Source: Agapanthus africanus (Eukaryota; Streptophyta; Magnoliopsida; Asparagales; Amaryllidaceae). From it: 64,000 nt of DNA. Both the position numbers and the translations under genes were made by a program. Below the pieces are notes generated by a model. The model had not been told where the DNA came from and made no database searches. It saw only the letters and a list, made by a program, of their open reading frames with translations. Of this stretch, positions 55,651-64,000 are shown piece after piece. Every line of letters begins with the position of its first letter. The first letter of the stretch is position 1. The stretch covers positions 170,719,911-170,783,910 of the forward strand of contig JASDDO010000014.1 in assembly GCA_030015575.1 (NCBI GenBank). The letters run 5' to 3'.

Positions 55651-57764
55651 TGATCCAACAAGACCCACCCGCTGAGGATCCCCCGATTGTCCTTGAAGAC
55701 GACAGGGGAGAAACGTCAAATCCACCACCGGCTCTCTCAACGGCCAAGGAGGAGACAATCTCTAAGGCTGACTTGGACGACTATATAGCCCAGCAAATCC
55801 GGGTTCATCATGCGACTGAGGCAGCTGGTCAAGTCGTAAAAACGGGGCGGCCGTATCCAAGCTGGTACGAACAAATCAAATATCCGCCGGGTTACATAAT
55901 ACCAAAATTCCACGTGTATAAGGGGACCGGCAATCCCCACCAACATGTCGCCCAGTTCAGGGCCCTTTGCGGTAACACCGGCGGTGATGATAAACTGTTG
56001 CTTCGCCAGTTCGTGGGCAGCTTATCAGAAACAGCGTTCGAATGGTATTCGGAACTCCCGAACAATTCTATCAAGATGTTCGCTGAAATGGAGTTGCTAT
56101 TCACTCAGCGGTTCGCGAGCGCCAGCGAACGCACTCCAATAACGGCGTTGATTAATGCCAGGGTGAAACCAGGCGAAACATGGGTCCAGTATGCTATACG
56201 CTGGTGAAATTTGTGGTCGAAATGCGAGCAACGCATTGAGAAAGCGTCCGCGGTGGGCATGTTCGTGGGAACCCTAGACCCTCACGCAACTATCTCCCAG
56301 TTTATGATGTTCTTTAAGCCAACCACATTCCAGGCTCTAATCGACAAGTTGGCCCAGATGGACCAAATGGGTCATAGACCGTCTCCCCCGAAGCCCGAGC
56401 CTCGGAGTGACAAGGGTAAAGGAAAGGAAACCTTCGTCGCGAATGCCCAGCAGCAACCCAATGCCCCAAAGCTAACGGATCAAATGGAAGAAAGACGTCG
56501 GTATTATAATGAGAAAATGAAGCGTCCCTACTCGTTCCCACGGGACAAGACGAAACGGTTATTCGAGCTGGCAGTATGCAACAGACTTATAAACCTGCCA
56601 AATCCAAGGCAACCGCCACAACCCACTGAGGTGAATAACCCTAACTATTGCCCTTACCATCAAACGGTAAGTCATCCGATTGAGGATTGCTTCGTTTTCA
56701 AGGGATGGATTGAAAATTAATACCTCCAGGGGAAGTTTGCACTATCCGAAAAGTGGAAGGTGAACCCACCACAGCCGCATACTCTTAAGAAGACGGACGC
56801 ACCGGGGGCAACCTGTTCCTTTATTGAAGAAGCTCCATGGGAGGTCGTGCTATCAGCTAAAACCAAAAGGATGCTGAGTGATCTTCATGCGTGCCCGGCG
56901 GTCGAATGGAGGAACCCGCTTGAACCTCAAATTATCGAAGGGATGCTGAAGCCGCGCCCAACTCCAAAGATTGGTGGTAATGGCCCAAGTACTCACACCC
57001 AACTGTCAAAATCTTCGAAGGAAAAGAAGAAGAAATCCAAGAGGCCCGTGAAGCCTGGAAACAAGCACACGGACTTGCAGAAACAGATTGACGTGCTGGA
57101 GGAGTACAATCAAAAGGCGCGAACTCCTGTCACACTGCAAGAGTTCTTCAACCACGCCTTTCAAGGGGAAGATGATGGAGAGAGCTCGTCAGATGAATCC
57201 GAGGGATATGTGGCAAGTTGTCATATGATTTCCTACTCGGAAGATGAGAAAACTCCTGGCACTAAGAAACTGGGGGCACAGCCTGAGCCAAAACTTGTAT
57301 GGCCAACAGATGAAATGATCGACGCCTTTTTAGACGAGATTCGTTTGAAGAGTAAAGTCGATCAGGAGCGTGAGATGGCTGCATCGGAAGGAGCCAAGCG
57401 CAGGCGACTGAACGAAAGAGTCGAAGCACTCCCGCCAGATCAAAAGATATCCGATGCGAATAAAAACGTGTTCAAAACGAGGAAGAGGTTCGCCAAAGCC
57501 ATGTCAGTAGGGATGAAGCTACCACCCTCGGAAGAGAACGCATTCGATGGGGCGGAAAGACACCCTAATTATTGCTCATATCATCGGAAAATTTCATACC
57601 CTACGGAGGAGTGCGACGCCTTTAGGATATGGTGGCAGGGATATGTTGCTCATCGGCAACATTTTAAGCGCATGAAACGCAAGATTCGTCGGGAACGAAG
57701 AAGTACTGCCGACGGGCACAACAGAACTACTGACAACTGTTACATGGTTAACGCCGGAGGGTGA
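55647..57764 (+). pseudogene. gag: Gag of the plus-strand Tat element
   Basis: The start ATG overlaps the upstream stop. The capsid core is clear: IKYPPGYIIPKFHVYKGTGN, HVAQFRALCG, FVGSLSETAFEWYSELPNNS, ELLFTQRF. A TGA at 56205-56207 interrupts it, then WSKCEQRIEKASAVGMFVGT follows. The first YSFPRDKTKR module has a YCPYHQTVSHPIEDC knuckle (CX2HX4HX4C), broken by a TAA at 56718-56720. A central lysine-rich and acidic region follows, then a third, weaker knuckle YCSYHRKISYPTEEC in which one His is Tyr. A TGA at 57762-57764 precedes the protease. All parts are in one frame, so the ancestor had a continuous ORF. Confidence 0.8.
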
Positions 57765-57800
57765 CAAGTTCTCACCTTTGGGAGCGACTCTGATGAAGAA

Positions 57801-59110
57801 ATGGCTCTGGGCCCTCTCTTTAAAGAATCCGTTTTAGGGAAAGAAGAACCGGAGGCCTGCGAAAACATTCAGCTGCGCAATCGTACGCTCCCGGAAAAGA
57901 ATCTCGGGCCCGCAAATAGAAAAGATAAGGGAAAAGAAAAGGTCACTGAGGATATCACTCTAGATGATCAAGTCATGAAAGAGCTGACTACCAAGGACCC
58001 TCCCAGGAAGGGTAAGGTGGACTATGACATCCTAGCGCACCTAAGGAAGCTACCTTCTCAACTCAGCATTCTCGATACCCTCCTATTATCAAAAGAAGCG
58101 CGAGATTCACTAATTAAGGCGTTACAAGAACCCGAGCAATTCCAAGCCTTCCTCGCCGCGGAAAGGATGAAGGATGAACTGGAAGAAGTGCATACGGCCG
58201 ACATCACTTTCAGTGACGAAGACCTCCTCCTCGGGACATGCGACCACAATCGTCCCCTATATGTCTCTGGATACTGCCATGATATCAAGATTGGCAAGAT
58301 CCTGGTAGATAATGGATCCTCCGTCAATCTCCTTAACGTTCGGGTGTTAAAGGAATTCTGCATGAGTGTGCAACACCTCGCTCGTAACAAAATTACCATC
58401 TCCGGTTTCGACTCCCAATCGTCACGGACTCTTGAATCCGTAATATTGACATTACGCTTCGGACTGCTCGTCACGGACATCAAGTTTCACGTCATTGACG
58501 CCAAGACCTGCTACAACGCCTTGCTCGGTCGTCCTTGGTTACACGAGTACAACATCATCCCTTCTACACAGCATCAGTGTATGAAGTACTTTAAGGACGG
58601 TTTCGAGTATACCGTAACAGGTGAGCTGAACCCATTCTCCGTGAACGAAGTCCGCAAGTACGAAGATGCAAAGTATTTTTTGTCAGACTTCGAGGATACA
58701 GAAAAGAGTCGCAAGCCGGAGAACAAAGTCGCCGCCACCATCCCTGTTTTTGGGAGCAATATCGAAGAAGAAGAAGAGATAGTTTTTGCTGGGCCGTCTC
58801 GACGCATCAACCCGGGACCGTCCGCCCCCATGTTGATCTTCGGAAGTGACTCGAAAGATAATGTTAATGCCGTGTTCTCCGGTCGGCCATCAATACAAGC
58901 ATCCCCTGGCGATGATCAAAGTTTGCAAATCACCATGGTGCCGCAAGAACACTACAAGGATCTCGACACACTTCAAGCTTACAATGTGCAGGACCTGCAG
59001 ACGTTTTATGTCCCTCCCAGGAAAAGGGGTGAGAAGGTAATCCTATTCTACCGATCCTCAGAGACGAAAGTAGAGAAAGAGCTGGCATGGCGCGGATTCT
59101 ACACTCGACA
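57801..59110 (+). CDS. pro: Aspartic protease region of the Tat polyprotein
   Basis: It is the open, in-frame continuation of Gag after the TGA at 57762. Residues about 145-280 are the retroviral-type protease: SGYCHDIKIGKILVDNGSSV with active-site DNGSS near residue 171, then LLGRPWLHEY. It cleaves the polyprotein. After it come KYFLSDFEDTEKSRKPENKV and two acidic FGS-words (VFGSNIEEEEEIVF, LIFGSDSKDNVNAVFS). A 2-base loss near 59080, seen by comparison with 44870-44880 on the minus strand, shifts the frame; residues after that up to 59342 are out of frame and not real. Confidence 0.75.
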
Positions 59111-60039
59111 GGCTCCAACCCATCCGTTTGCCCCGATATTACACAAATGGACTAAAGAGGCTATTGAAACGCCAAGGAGTACCCTTAAAACAGACTGTTC
59201 GACAAGCTCGGTTCTACAACAAGATTTGGAATGTCCCTGGGACTCAGCGCAAATTGCCCAACGGGAGAATGGAAACGCTTGGGCTTGGATATGTGAGATC
59301 CGAGAAACGGGAGCGAGCCCATGGCAGCTACGCCATATATAACTTCGATGAGGAGGAAAACGCCCTGTCCAGCAATGCCAACCCTTCATCAAAACTGGAT
59401 CCCGCGAGTGAAGTGCCGAGTCCGTCATTTGAAGAACAAGTGGACAAGCTTATCAGGAAAGCAAGTCAAAAGGCTCGGGAAGACCACAACCGCGAGATGG
59501 CCATCTACGAGAAGGCCAGGACGCAACGTCTGTTTCAATGGGCTGCAAAAGACAAAGATGCTCCTCCCTGTCAACCCGTTGTACAAAAGGCCCGACGCAG
59601 AGGCATAAATAAATCAAGAAGCGGAAAGAAGAGCCGACAACAACGACGCAGGATTAGAGAGTTACGTGATCGGGTATTGCGCGGCTCGGATTTGTCCCTC
59701 ACGAAGAAGATGAGTCGAGCGTATTCCTTCCCCCGAGACAAGACGGAGAAGCTACTCGAGCTCGCTATAAAACATCAAATGATCGCACTTCCGAAGTCTA
59801 AGCACCCTGAGCAAGTTAACGAGGTTTCTTATCTAGGCTATTGCTCTTATCACCGAGCCATAGGACACCCTATCGAAGACTGCTTCACCTTCAAGAACTG
59901 GGTCGAGGACCAGTACCAACAGGGCAGATTTACTTTATCCAACGGCTGGAGGGTAACGCCGCCACAAAAGCACGAACCCAAAGCCGCAAGAGCAGAACCG
60001 GATCCACCTTAGTCTTGGAAGCGGATTCGCACCTGTTAC
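59083..60039 (+). pseudogene. Post-protease Gag-like module of the Tat polyprotein
   Basis: In the shifted frame the protein continues WHGADSTLDRLQPIRLPRYY, NGLKRLLKRQGVPLKQTVRQ and NVPGTQRKLPNGRMETLGLG. A conserved acidic/basic stretch follows, then YSFPRDKTEK and the knuckle YCSYHRAIGHPIEDCFTFKN. It matches 43929-45281 of the other element. A TAG at 60010-60012 separates it from pol, and the frame continues without shift. The module repeats the pattern of 56515-56760, so the protease is flanked by two copies. Confidence 0.7.
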
Positions 60040-62919
60040 ATGATTACGATATTAAAAGAAGAGCCCGAAGACACAGATGAGCTCCCTTGGTGCTTCGAAA
60101 ACAATGACAATGAGGTAATCTCAGAATTTCCACCGGCTCTGAAAGAACTGGAAGATGGCATACATACTACTGCAGATAACCTCAAGAAGATTGAGTTGGG
60201 ATCGGCAGACGATCCGCGACCAACATTCGTCAGTGAGCGGCTATCTGAAGAAAGGGTGGCTGCATTAAAGAACGTGCTTCTACAGCATAAAGATTGCTTC
60301 GCGTGGAACTATTCCGAGATGCCGGGATTAGATCCGGAGATTGCTGTGCATAAATTAGCAATATCCTCGGATATCAAGCCAGTCAAGCAGGCACCGAGAA
60401 GGATGCGGCTCGAGCTTGAGATGAGCATCAACGCCGAAGTCAAGAAGCTGATCGATTCCGGATTTATCCAAGAAGTCCAATATCCTGACTGGATTGCCAA
60501 CATCGTTCCTGTAATGAAGAAAAATGGGACGGTGCACATATGCGTGGATTTTAGGGATCTCAATAAAGCCTGCCCGAAGGACGATATCCCAGTACCGGTA
60601 ACCGAGCTAATGATAGATAATACGTCCACGCATGAGGTTTTCTCCTTCATGGACGGCTCATCAGGGTATAATCAAATAAAAATGCATCCTGAAGACCAGA
60701 AACATACCGCTTTCCGGACCCCTTTGGGTATATTCTGCTACAAGGTTATGCCCTTTGGTCTAAAGAACGCCGGTGCTACCTATCAAAGGGTCATGACAAA
60801 GATCTTCGATGATCTCATACATGACATCGTCGAGTGCTATATTGATGACCTCGTAGTGAAGAGCATGTCATACGAAGAGCATTTAGAGCATCTGAAGACT
60901 ATATTTCAACGCCTTCGGCAGTATAATTTGAAGATGAATCCCCTCAAATGCGCGTTCGGAGTCTCCTCGGGTAAATTCCTAGGATTCATCATCCGACACC
61001 GGGGTATCGAAATAGATCCATTTAAGATCAAGGCGATCATGGAAATGCCTCCGCCAAGAACCCTCAAACAGTTGCGGTCTCTCCAAGGGAAGCTCGCATA
61101 CATCCGGTGGTTTATCGCCAATCTTTCAGGTAAGTGCCGTCCTTACAACCACCTGATGAAGAAGGAAACTCCATTCGTCTGGGATCAAAAATGCCAGGAC
61201 GCGCTGAACGAAATCAAACAGTACCTACAGAACCCGCCGGTGTTGGCTGCTCCGGTCAAGGGAAAACCCCTCATTCTTTATACAACTGCCCTAGAAGGTT
61301 CATTGGGCGCATTATGGGCGCAAGAGAATGACCAGGGAAAAGAAAGGGCACTCTACTACTTAAGTCGAGTTCTGCTGGGGACAGAAAGCAATTACTCTCC
61401 CATCGAAAAACACTGCCTGGCATTAATCTTTGCGATAATAAAACTCAGGCACTATGCATTGGCACATGAAGTCCGTCTCATATCAAAGGTGGATCCCCTA
61501 AAATATCTAATGTCAAAGGCCATATTGACAGGGAGACTCGCTAAATGGACCCTGCTCCTGATGGAGTTTTCAATAACATATCAGCCTCTTAAAGCAGTGA
61601 AAGGTCAAGCCATCGCCGACTTCCTTGCTGAGCATCCAGTACCTACCGGTTCTCCTCTGAACTGCGATTTGCCGGACGAACATGCATTTGATGCGATCGG
61701 CGGCAGTGATACCCGATGGGAACTCTATTTTGATGGAGCATCTTCCATGAAGAAGCGCAAACAATGTACCCCCATAATCAAATCGGGAGTAGGCCTCATC
61801 TTCATAACTCCACAAGGAGGGATTATGCGCTTCGCCTTCTCCTTAACAGAGCCGAGGACGAATAACGAAGCCGAATATGAAGCTTTGATAGCGGGCCTAG
61901 AGATCGTCATTGACATGGGAATTGAAGACCTCCTTATATACCGGGATTCTCAACTGGTCGTTAGTCAAGTAAATGGTGACTACCAAACGTGCAAACCAGA
62001 GTTGGTGAAGTACGGGAAAAAGGTGCAACAACTGTTGACCCAAATTCCCTCCTATACTTTGGAAAGCATACCACGCGCGGAAAATAGTAAAGCGGACGCG
62101 TTAGCTAAGCTCGCCAAAGAATTGGCTGACGAGAACCTCGATGACGTTAAAATCATGGTACAAAGCCGTCGAGTGCTCGCCCCAGCAGAAATATCTCCGG
62201 AATCATACGAAGAAAAGGGAGCGACTGAGCAGACGACCCTACAAATAAAAGACCGTGAGAAGGCTGAGGACTGGAGGGAGGCCTTCATAGACTACTTTAA
62301 GTCCCACCGAATGCCCGAAGAAGCGTCCTCAAGACATCAGCTCATGAAACGAGCTCTGTCTTTCGCCTTCGTCAACAATACTCTGTACAAGAGGTCGTTT
62401 GATTCTCTGTGGCTGAGATGTTTAGGACGTGACGAAGCAGAAAGAGTCGTTCAGGAAGTTCATGACGGAATCTGTGGTTCTCATCAAGCAGGCCCGAAGA
62501 TGAAATTAAAAATTAAACGGATGGGTTACTACTGGCCCACGATGATCCAGGACTGCCTAGAATATGCGAAGCAGTGCCACTCATGCCAAATCCATGGGGA
62601 TTTCATCCACCAGCATCTGAATCCACTACATCCGACGGTGGCTAGCTGGCCATTCGAAATGTGGGGGACTGACATAGTCGGCCCCATCGAACCAGCATCG
62701 TCCCGGGGACATCGTTTCATCCTGGCGACAACTGATTACTTCTCCAAATGGGCAGAAGCAGTACCACTGAGGGAAGTGAAGACGGAGAATATCCTCCACT
62801 TCTTCAAGACGCACGTCATCTATCGGTTTGGAACTCCACGGCGGATTATCTCCGATAACGGGCCGGCCTACAGAAGCTATAAGATCAGCCGCTTCGCGCA
62901 ACAGCATAATATAGACTGA
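60040..62919 (+). CDS. pol: Pol of the plus-strand Tat element: RT, dual RNase H, integrase core
   Basis: 959 codons are open. The RT runs over roughly residues 110-340: IANIVPVMKKNGTVHICVDF, MPFGLKNAGATYQ, and catalytic YIDD near residue 267. The connection is RTLKQLRSLQGKLAYI. The first RNase H (about 400-520) has lost the leading catalytic D (LYTTALEGSLGALW). The archaeal-type RNase H (about 560-705) keeps LYFDGAS, NNEAEYEAL, YRDSQLV and SKADALAKLA. The integrase has the zinc residues of GSHQAG and QCHSC (about 808-850), then D in MWGTDIVGP (about 876) and D in SDNGP. A TGA at 62917-62919, where the sister copy has Arg, stops it inside the core. The ATG at 60040 is internal, because the ancestral frame continued from Gag. 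Confidence 0.85.
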   Translation: MITILKEEPEDTDELPWCFENNDNEVISEFPPALKELEDGIHTTADNLKKIELGSADDPRPTFVSERLSEERVAALKNVLLQHKDCFAWNYSEMPGLDPEIAVHKLAISSDIKPVKQAPRRMRLELEMSINAEVKKLIDSGFIQEVQYPDWIANIVPVMKKNGTVHICVDFRDLNKACPKDDIPVPVTELMIDNTSTHEVFSFMDGSSGYNQIKMHPEDQKHTAFRTPLGIFCYKVMPFGLKNAGATYQRVMTKIFDDLIHDIVECYIDDLVVKSMSYEEHLEHLKTIFQRLRQYNLKMNPLKCAFGVSSGKFLGFIIRHRGIEIDPFKIKAIMEMPPPRTLKQLRSLQGKLAYIRWFIANLSGKCRPYNHLMKKETPFVWDQKCQDALNEIKQYLQNPPVLAAPVKGKPLILYTTALEGSLGALWAQENDQGKERALYYLSRVLLGTESNYSPIEKHCLALIFAIIKLRHYALAHEVRLISKVDPLKYLMSKAILTGRLAKWTLLLMEFSITYQPLKAVKGQAIADFLAEHPVPTGSPLNCDLPDEHAFDAIGGSDTRWELYFDGASSMKKRKQCTPIIKSGVGLIFITPQGGIMRFAFSLTEPRTNNEAEYEALIAGLEIVIDMGIEDLLIYRDSQLVVSQVNGDYQTCKPELVKYGKKVQQLLTQIPSYTLESIPRAENSKADALAKLAKELADENLDDVKIMVQSRRVLAPAEISPESYEEKGATEQTTLQIKDREKAEDWREAFIDYFKSHRMPEEASSRHQLMKRALSFAFVNNTLYKRSFDSLWLRCLGRDEAERVVQEVHDGICGSHQAGPKMKLKIKRMGYYWPTMIQDCLEYAKQCHSCQIHGDFIHQHLNPLHPTVASWPFEMWGTDIVGPIEPASSRGHRFILATTDYFSKWAEAVPLREVKTENILHFFKTHVIYRFGTPRRIISDNGPAYRSYKISRFAQQHNID

Positions 62920-63522
62920 AGATACTCCTCAGTTTATAATCCACGAGCTAACGGTCTAGCTGAGGCCTTCAACAAGACCTTGACAAAGATCATGAAGAAG
63001 ATCGTGTCCCGAAATAAGAAGGACTGGCATGAGAGACTGCAAGAAGCTCTCTGGACATATCGGACTACGTTCAAGACGGCCACGAACACGATGCCATACG
63101 CATTGGTATTCGGTACGGAAGCAGTACTCCCCCTCGAGATAGAGCTACCTTCTCTACGAGTGGCAGTCCACCACGAGTTGACAGACGAAGAAAATGCTCA
63201 CCTCCGGCTTACGGAGCTTGACGCCCTCGATGAAACCCGGCTCATAGCGCAACAAAATCTGGAGGCTTACAAAGCGAAAATGACGCGCTCGTACGAAAGA
63301 TTGACCAGGCCGAGGACATTCCGCCAAGGCGAACTCGTACTAGTGGTCAAAAGACCTATGATCCCCAATCGTGCCAAGCGGGAAAAATTTGAGCCGAACT
63401 ATGAAGGCCCGTACATCATAGACAAGGTCTACCAGGGTGGAGCCTATCTACTCATGGACATGCACGGTGAAAGGCCTTTCAGGCCAATAAACGGCCGCTT
63501 CCTAAAGAAATACTACGCTTAA
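62920..63522 (+). pseudogene. pol: Integrase C-terminal part of the Tat element
   Basis: It is in frame after the TGA at 62917: RYSSVYN, then RANGLAEAFNKTLTKI with the catalytic E, WTYRTTFKTATNTMPYALVF, the DNA-binding RTFRQGELVLVVKRPM and GPYIIDKVYQGGAYLL. It ends KKYYA at 63520-63522. There is no chromodomain, as expected for Tat. Only the one nonsense codon separates it from the rest of pol. Confidence 0.85.
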
Positions 63523-64000
63523 TGGGCCACCGCATAGGTCAATGATAGATGACGACGACTATGTCCGCTCGCTATCTTCCTAAACTCAGACCTTATAAGC
63601 AGTAGCCGGCCTTCCCCTGAACGGACCGAAACGTCCTTAAACTAACGACGGACCGAAACGTCCTTAAACTAACGACGGACCGAAACGTCCTTAAACTAAC
63701 GACGGACCGAAAAGTCCTTAAACTAACGACGGACCGAAACGTCCTTACACTAACGACGGACCGAAACGTCCCTAAAACTATTACCGCAGCATTCTTAGGC
63801 TGACAAAAAAAATATAATAATATAATAAAAAAACGGTATGTCCATAAGCAAGAAGGGCATGGATGAAAACCCGAAAGGGCTCCGTGAGTAAAAACAGCAG
63901 GGCTACCGGCGAGTGTTCGTGAAAACCCGAAAGGGCGCAACCTCATAAAAAAATAATATAATAAAAAAGACGGTATGTCCATAAGCAAGAAGGGCACGGA
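63523..64000 (+). repeat. Beginning of the Tat 3' region
   Basis: 63625-63785 holds six 27-bp units GGACCGAAACGTCCTTAAAC + TAACGAC (4-bp stem GGAC/GTCC). 63842-64000 repeats a block with ACGGTATGTCCATAAGCAAG and GAAAACCCGAAAGGGC, the reverse counterpart of 40030-40140. No gene to the window end. Confidence 0.85.

Larger units (their letters stand above)
51035..64000 (+). mobile_element. Plus-strand Tat-lineage element, runs off the window
   Basis: 5' LTR (start tentative), PBS at 54144, an extra ORF, gag, protease, a second Gag-like module, pol with dual RNase H, integrase, and the start of a repeat-rich 3' region. It is head-to-head with the minus-strand Tat element. Its pol is much better preserved. 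Whether it too carries an antisense PMD gene lies beyond 64000. Confidence 0.85.

Noticed and set aside
59110-59342. C-terminal part of the protease frame after 59110
   Set aside because: The sister element shows a 2-base loss near 59080; the true continuation is in the frame opening around 59083.
1-64000. tRNA, rRNA or ordinary host protein genes
   Set aside because: No cloverleaf-type tRNA, rRNA core sequence or host gene outside transposable elements was recognised by eye; a tRNA scan and protein search would be decisive.

Overview
This window is flowering-plant nuclear DNA from a gene-poor, retrotransposon-packed region. No ordinary host gene could be supported. Almost every base belongs to nested, mostly decayed LTR retrotransposons. 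Lineages were assigned from protein motifs, primer-binding sites (PBS), polypurine tracts (PPT) and LTR pairs read directly. No database search was run, and the species is not determinable from the sequence alone.

Layout. 1-2274: 3' part of a plus-strand LTR of a Tekay/Del-type chromovirus. 2275-4286: minus-strand Athila-like 5' LTR, PBS and leader remnant. 4292-15302: complete minus-strand Tekay-type Ty3/gypsy element with 3.05-kb LTRs, an initiator-Met-type PBS, a TATGT target duplication and a polyprotein broken by nonsense codons and frameshifts. 15308-17000: decayed exons and inverted repeats that look like a CACTA (En/Spm) DNA transposon. 17775-45308: a large 5'-truncated minus-strand Tat-lineage element. 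On its own strand it reads gag C-terminus, RT, RNase H, second (archaeal-type) RNase H, integrase, a repeat-rich 3' region, an ANTISENSE multi-exon plant-mobile-domain (PMD) gene, a polypurine tract and a 3' LTR. Three elements sit inside it: a Tekay-type solo LTR (20679-24556), a non-autonomous Athila-like element with a 599-codon ORF (26220-33604), and a Ty1/copia element (45309-~50300). 51035-64000: a plus-strand Tat element of the same family, head-to-head with the first. It has its 5' LTR, PBS, an extra ORF, gag, protease, an almost open 959-codon pol and the beginning of the 3' region.

How the parts work together. In each autonomous lineage, Gag would form particles, protease would cut the polyprotein, RT/RNase H would copy RNA primed by a tRNA at the PBS, and integrase would insert the product. 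All autonomous copies seen here are disabled. The Athila-like element encodes no RT or integrase and would depend on proteins supplied in trans.

Most unusual signals: (1) the antisense, intron-bearing PMD gene between pol and the 3' LTR of the Tat element, whose first ATG lies just behind the complement of the element's PPT, which reads like a 3' splice site; (2) dense arrays of short stem-loops in the Tat LTRs and 3' region, in which stems differ from unit to unit but stay self-complementary while loops are conserved; (3) a compact non-autonomous Athila-like element with a long ORF of unknown function and a hairpin-plus-PPT module present three times.
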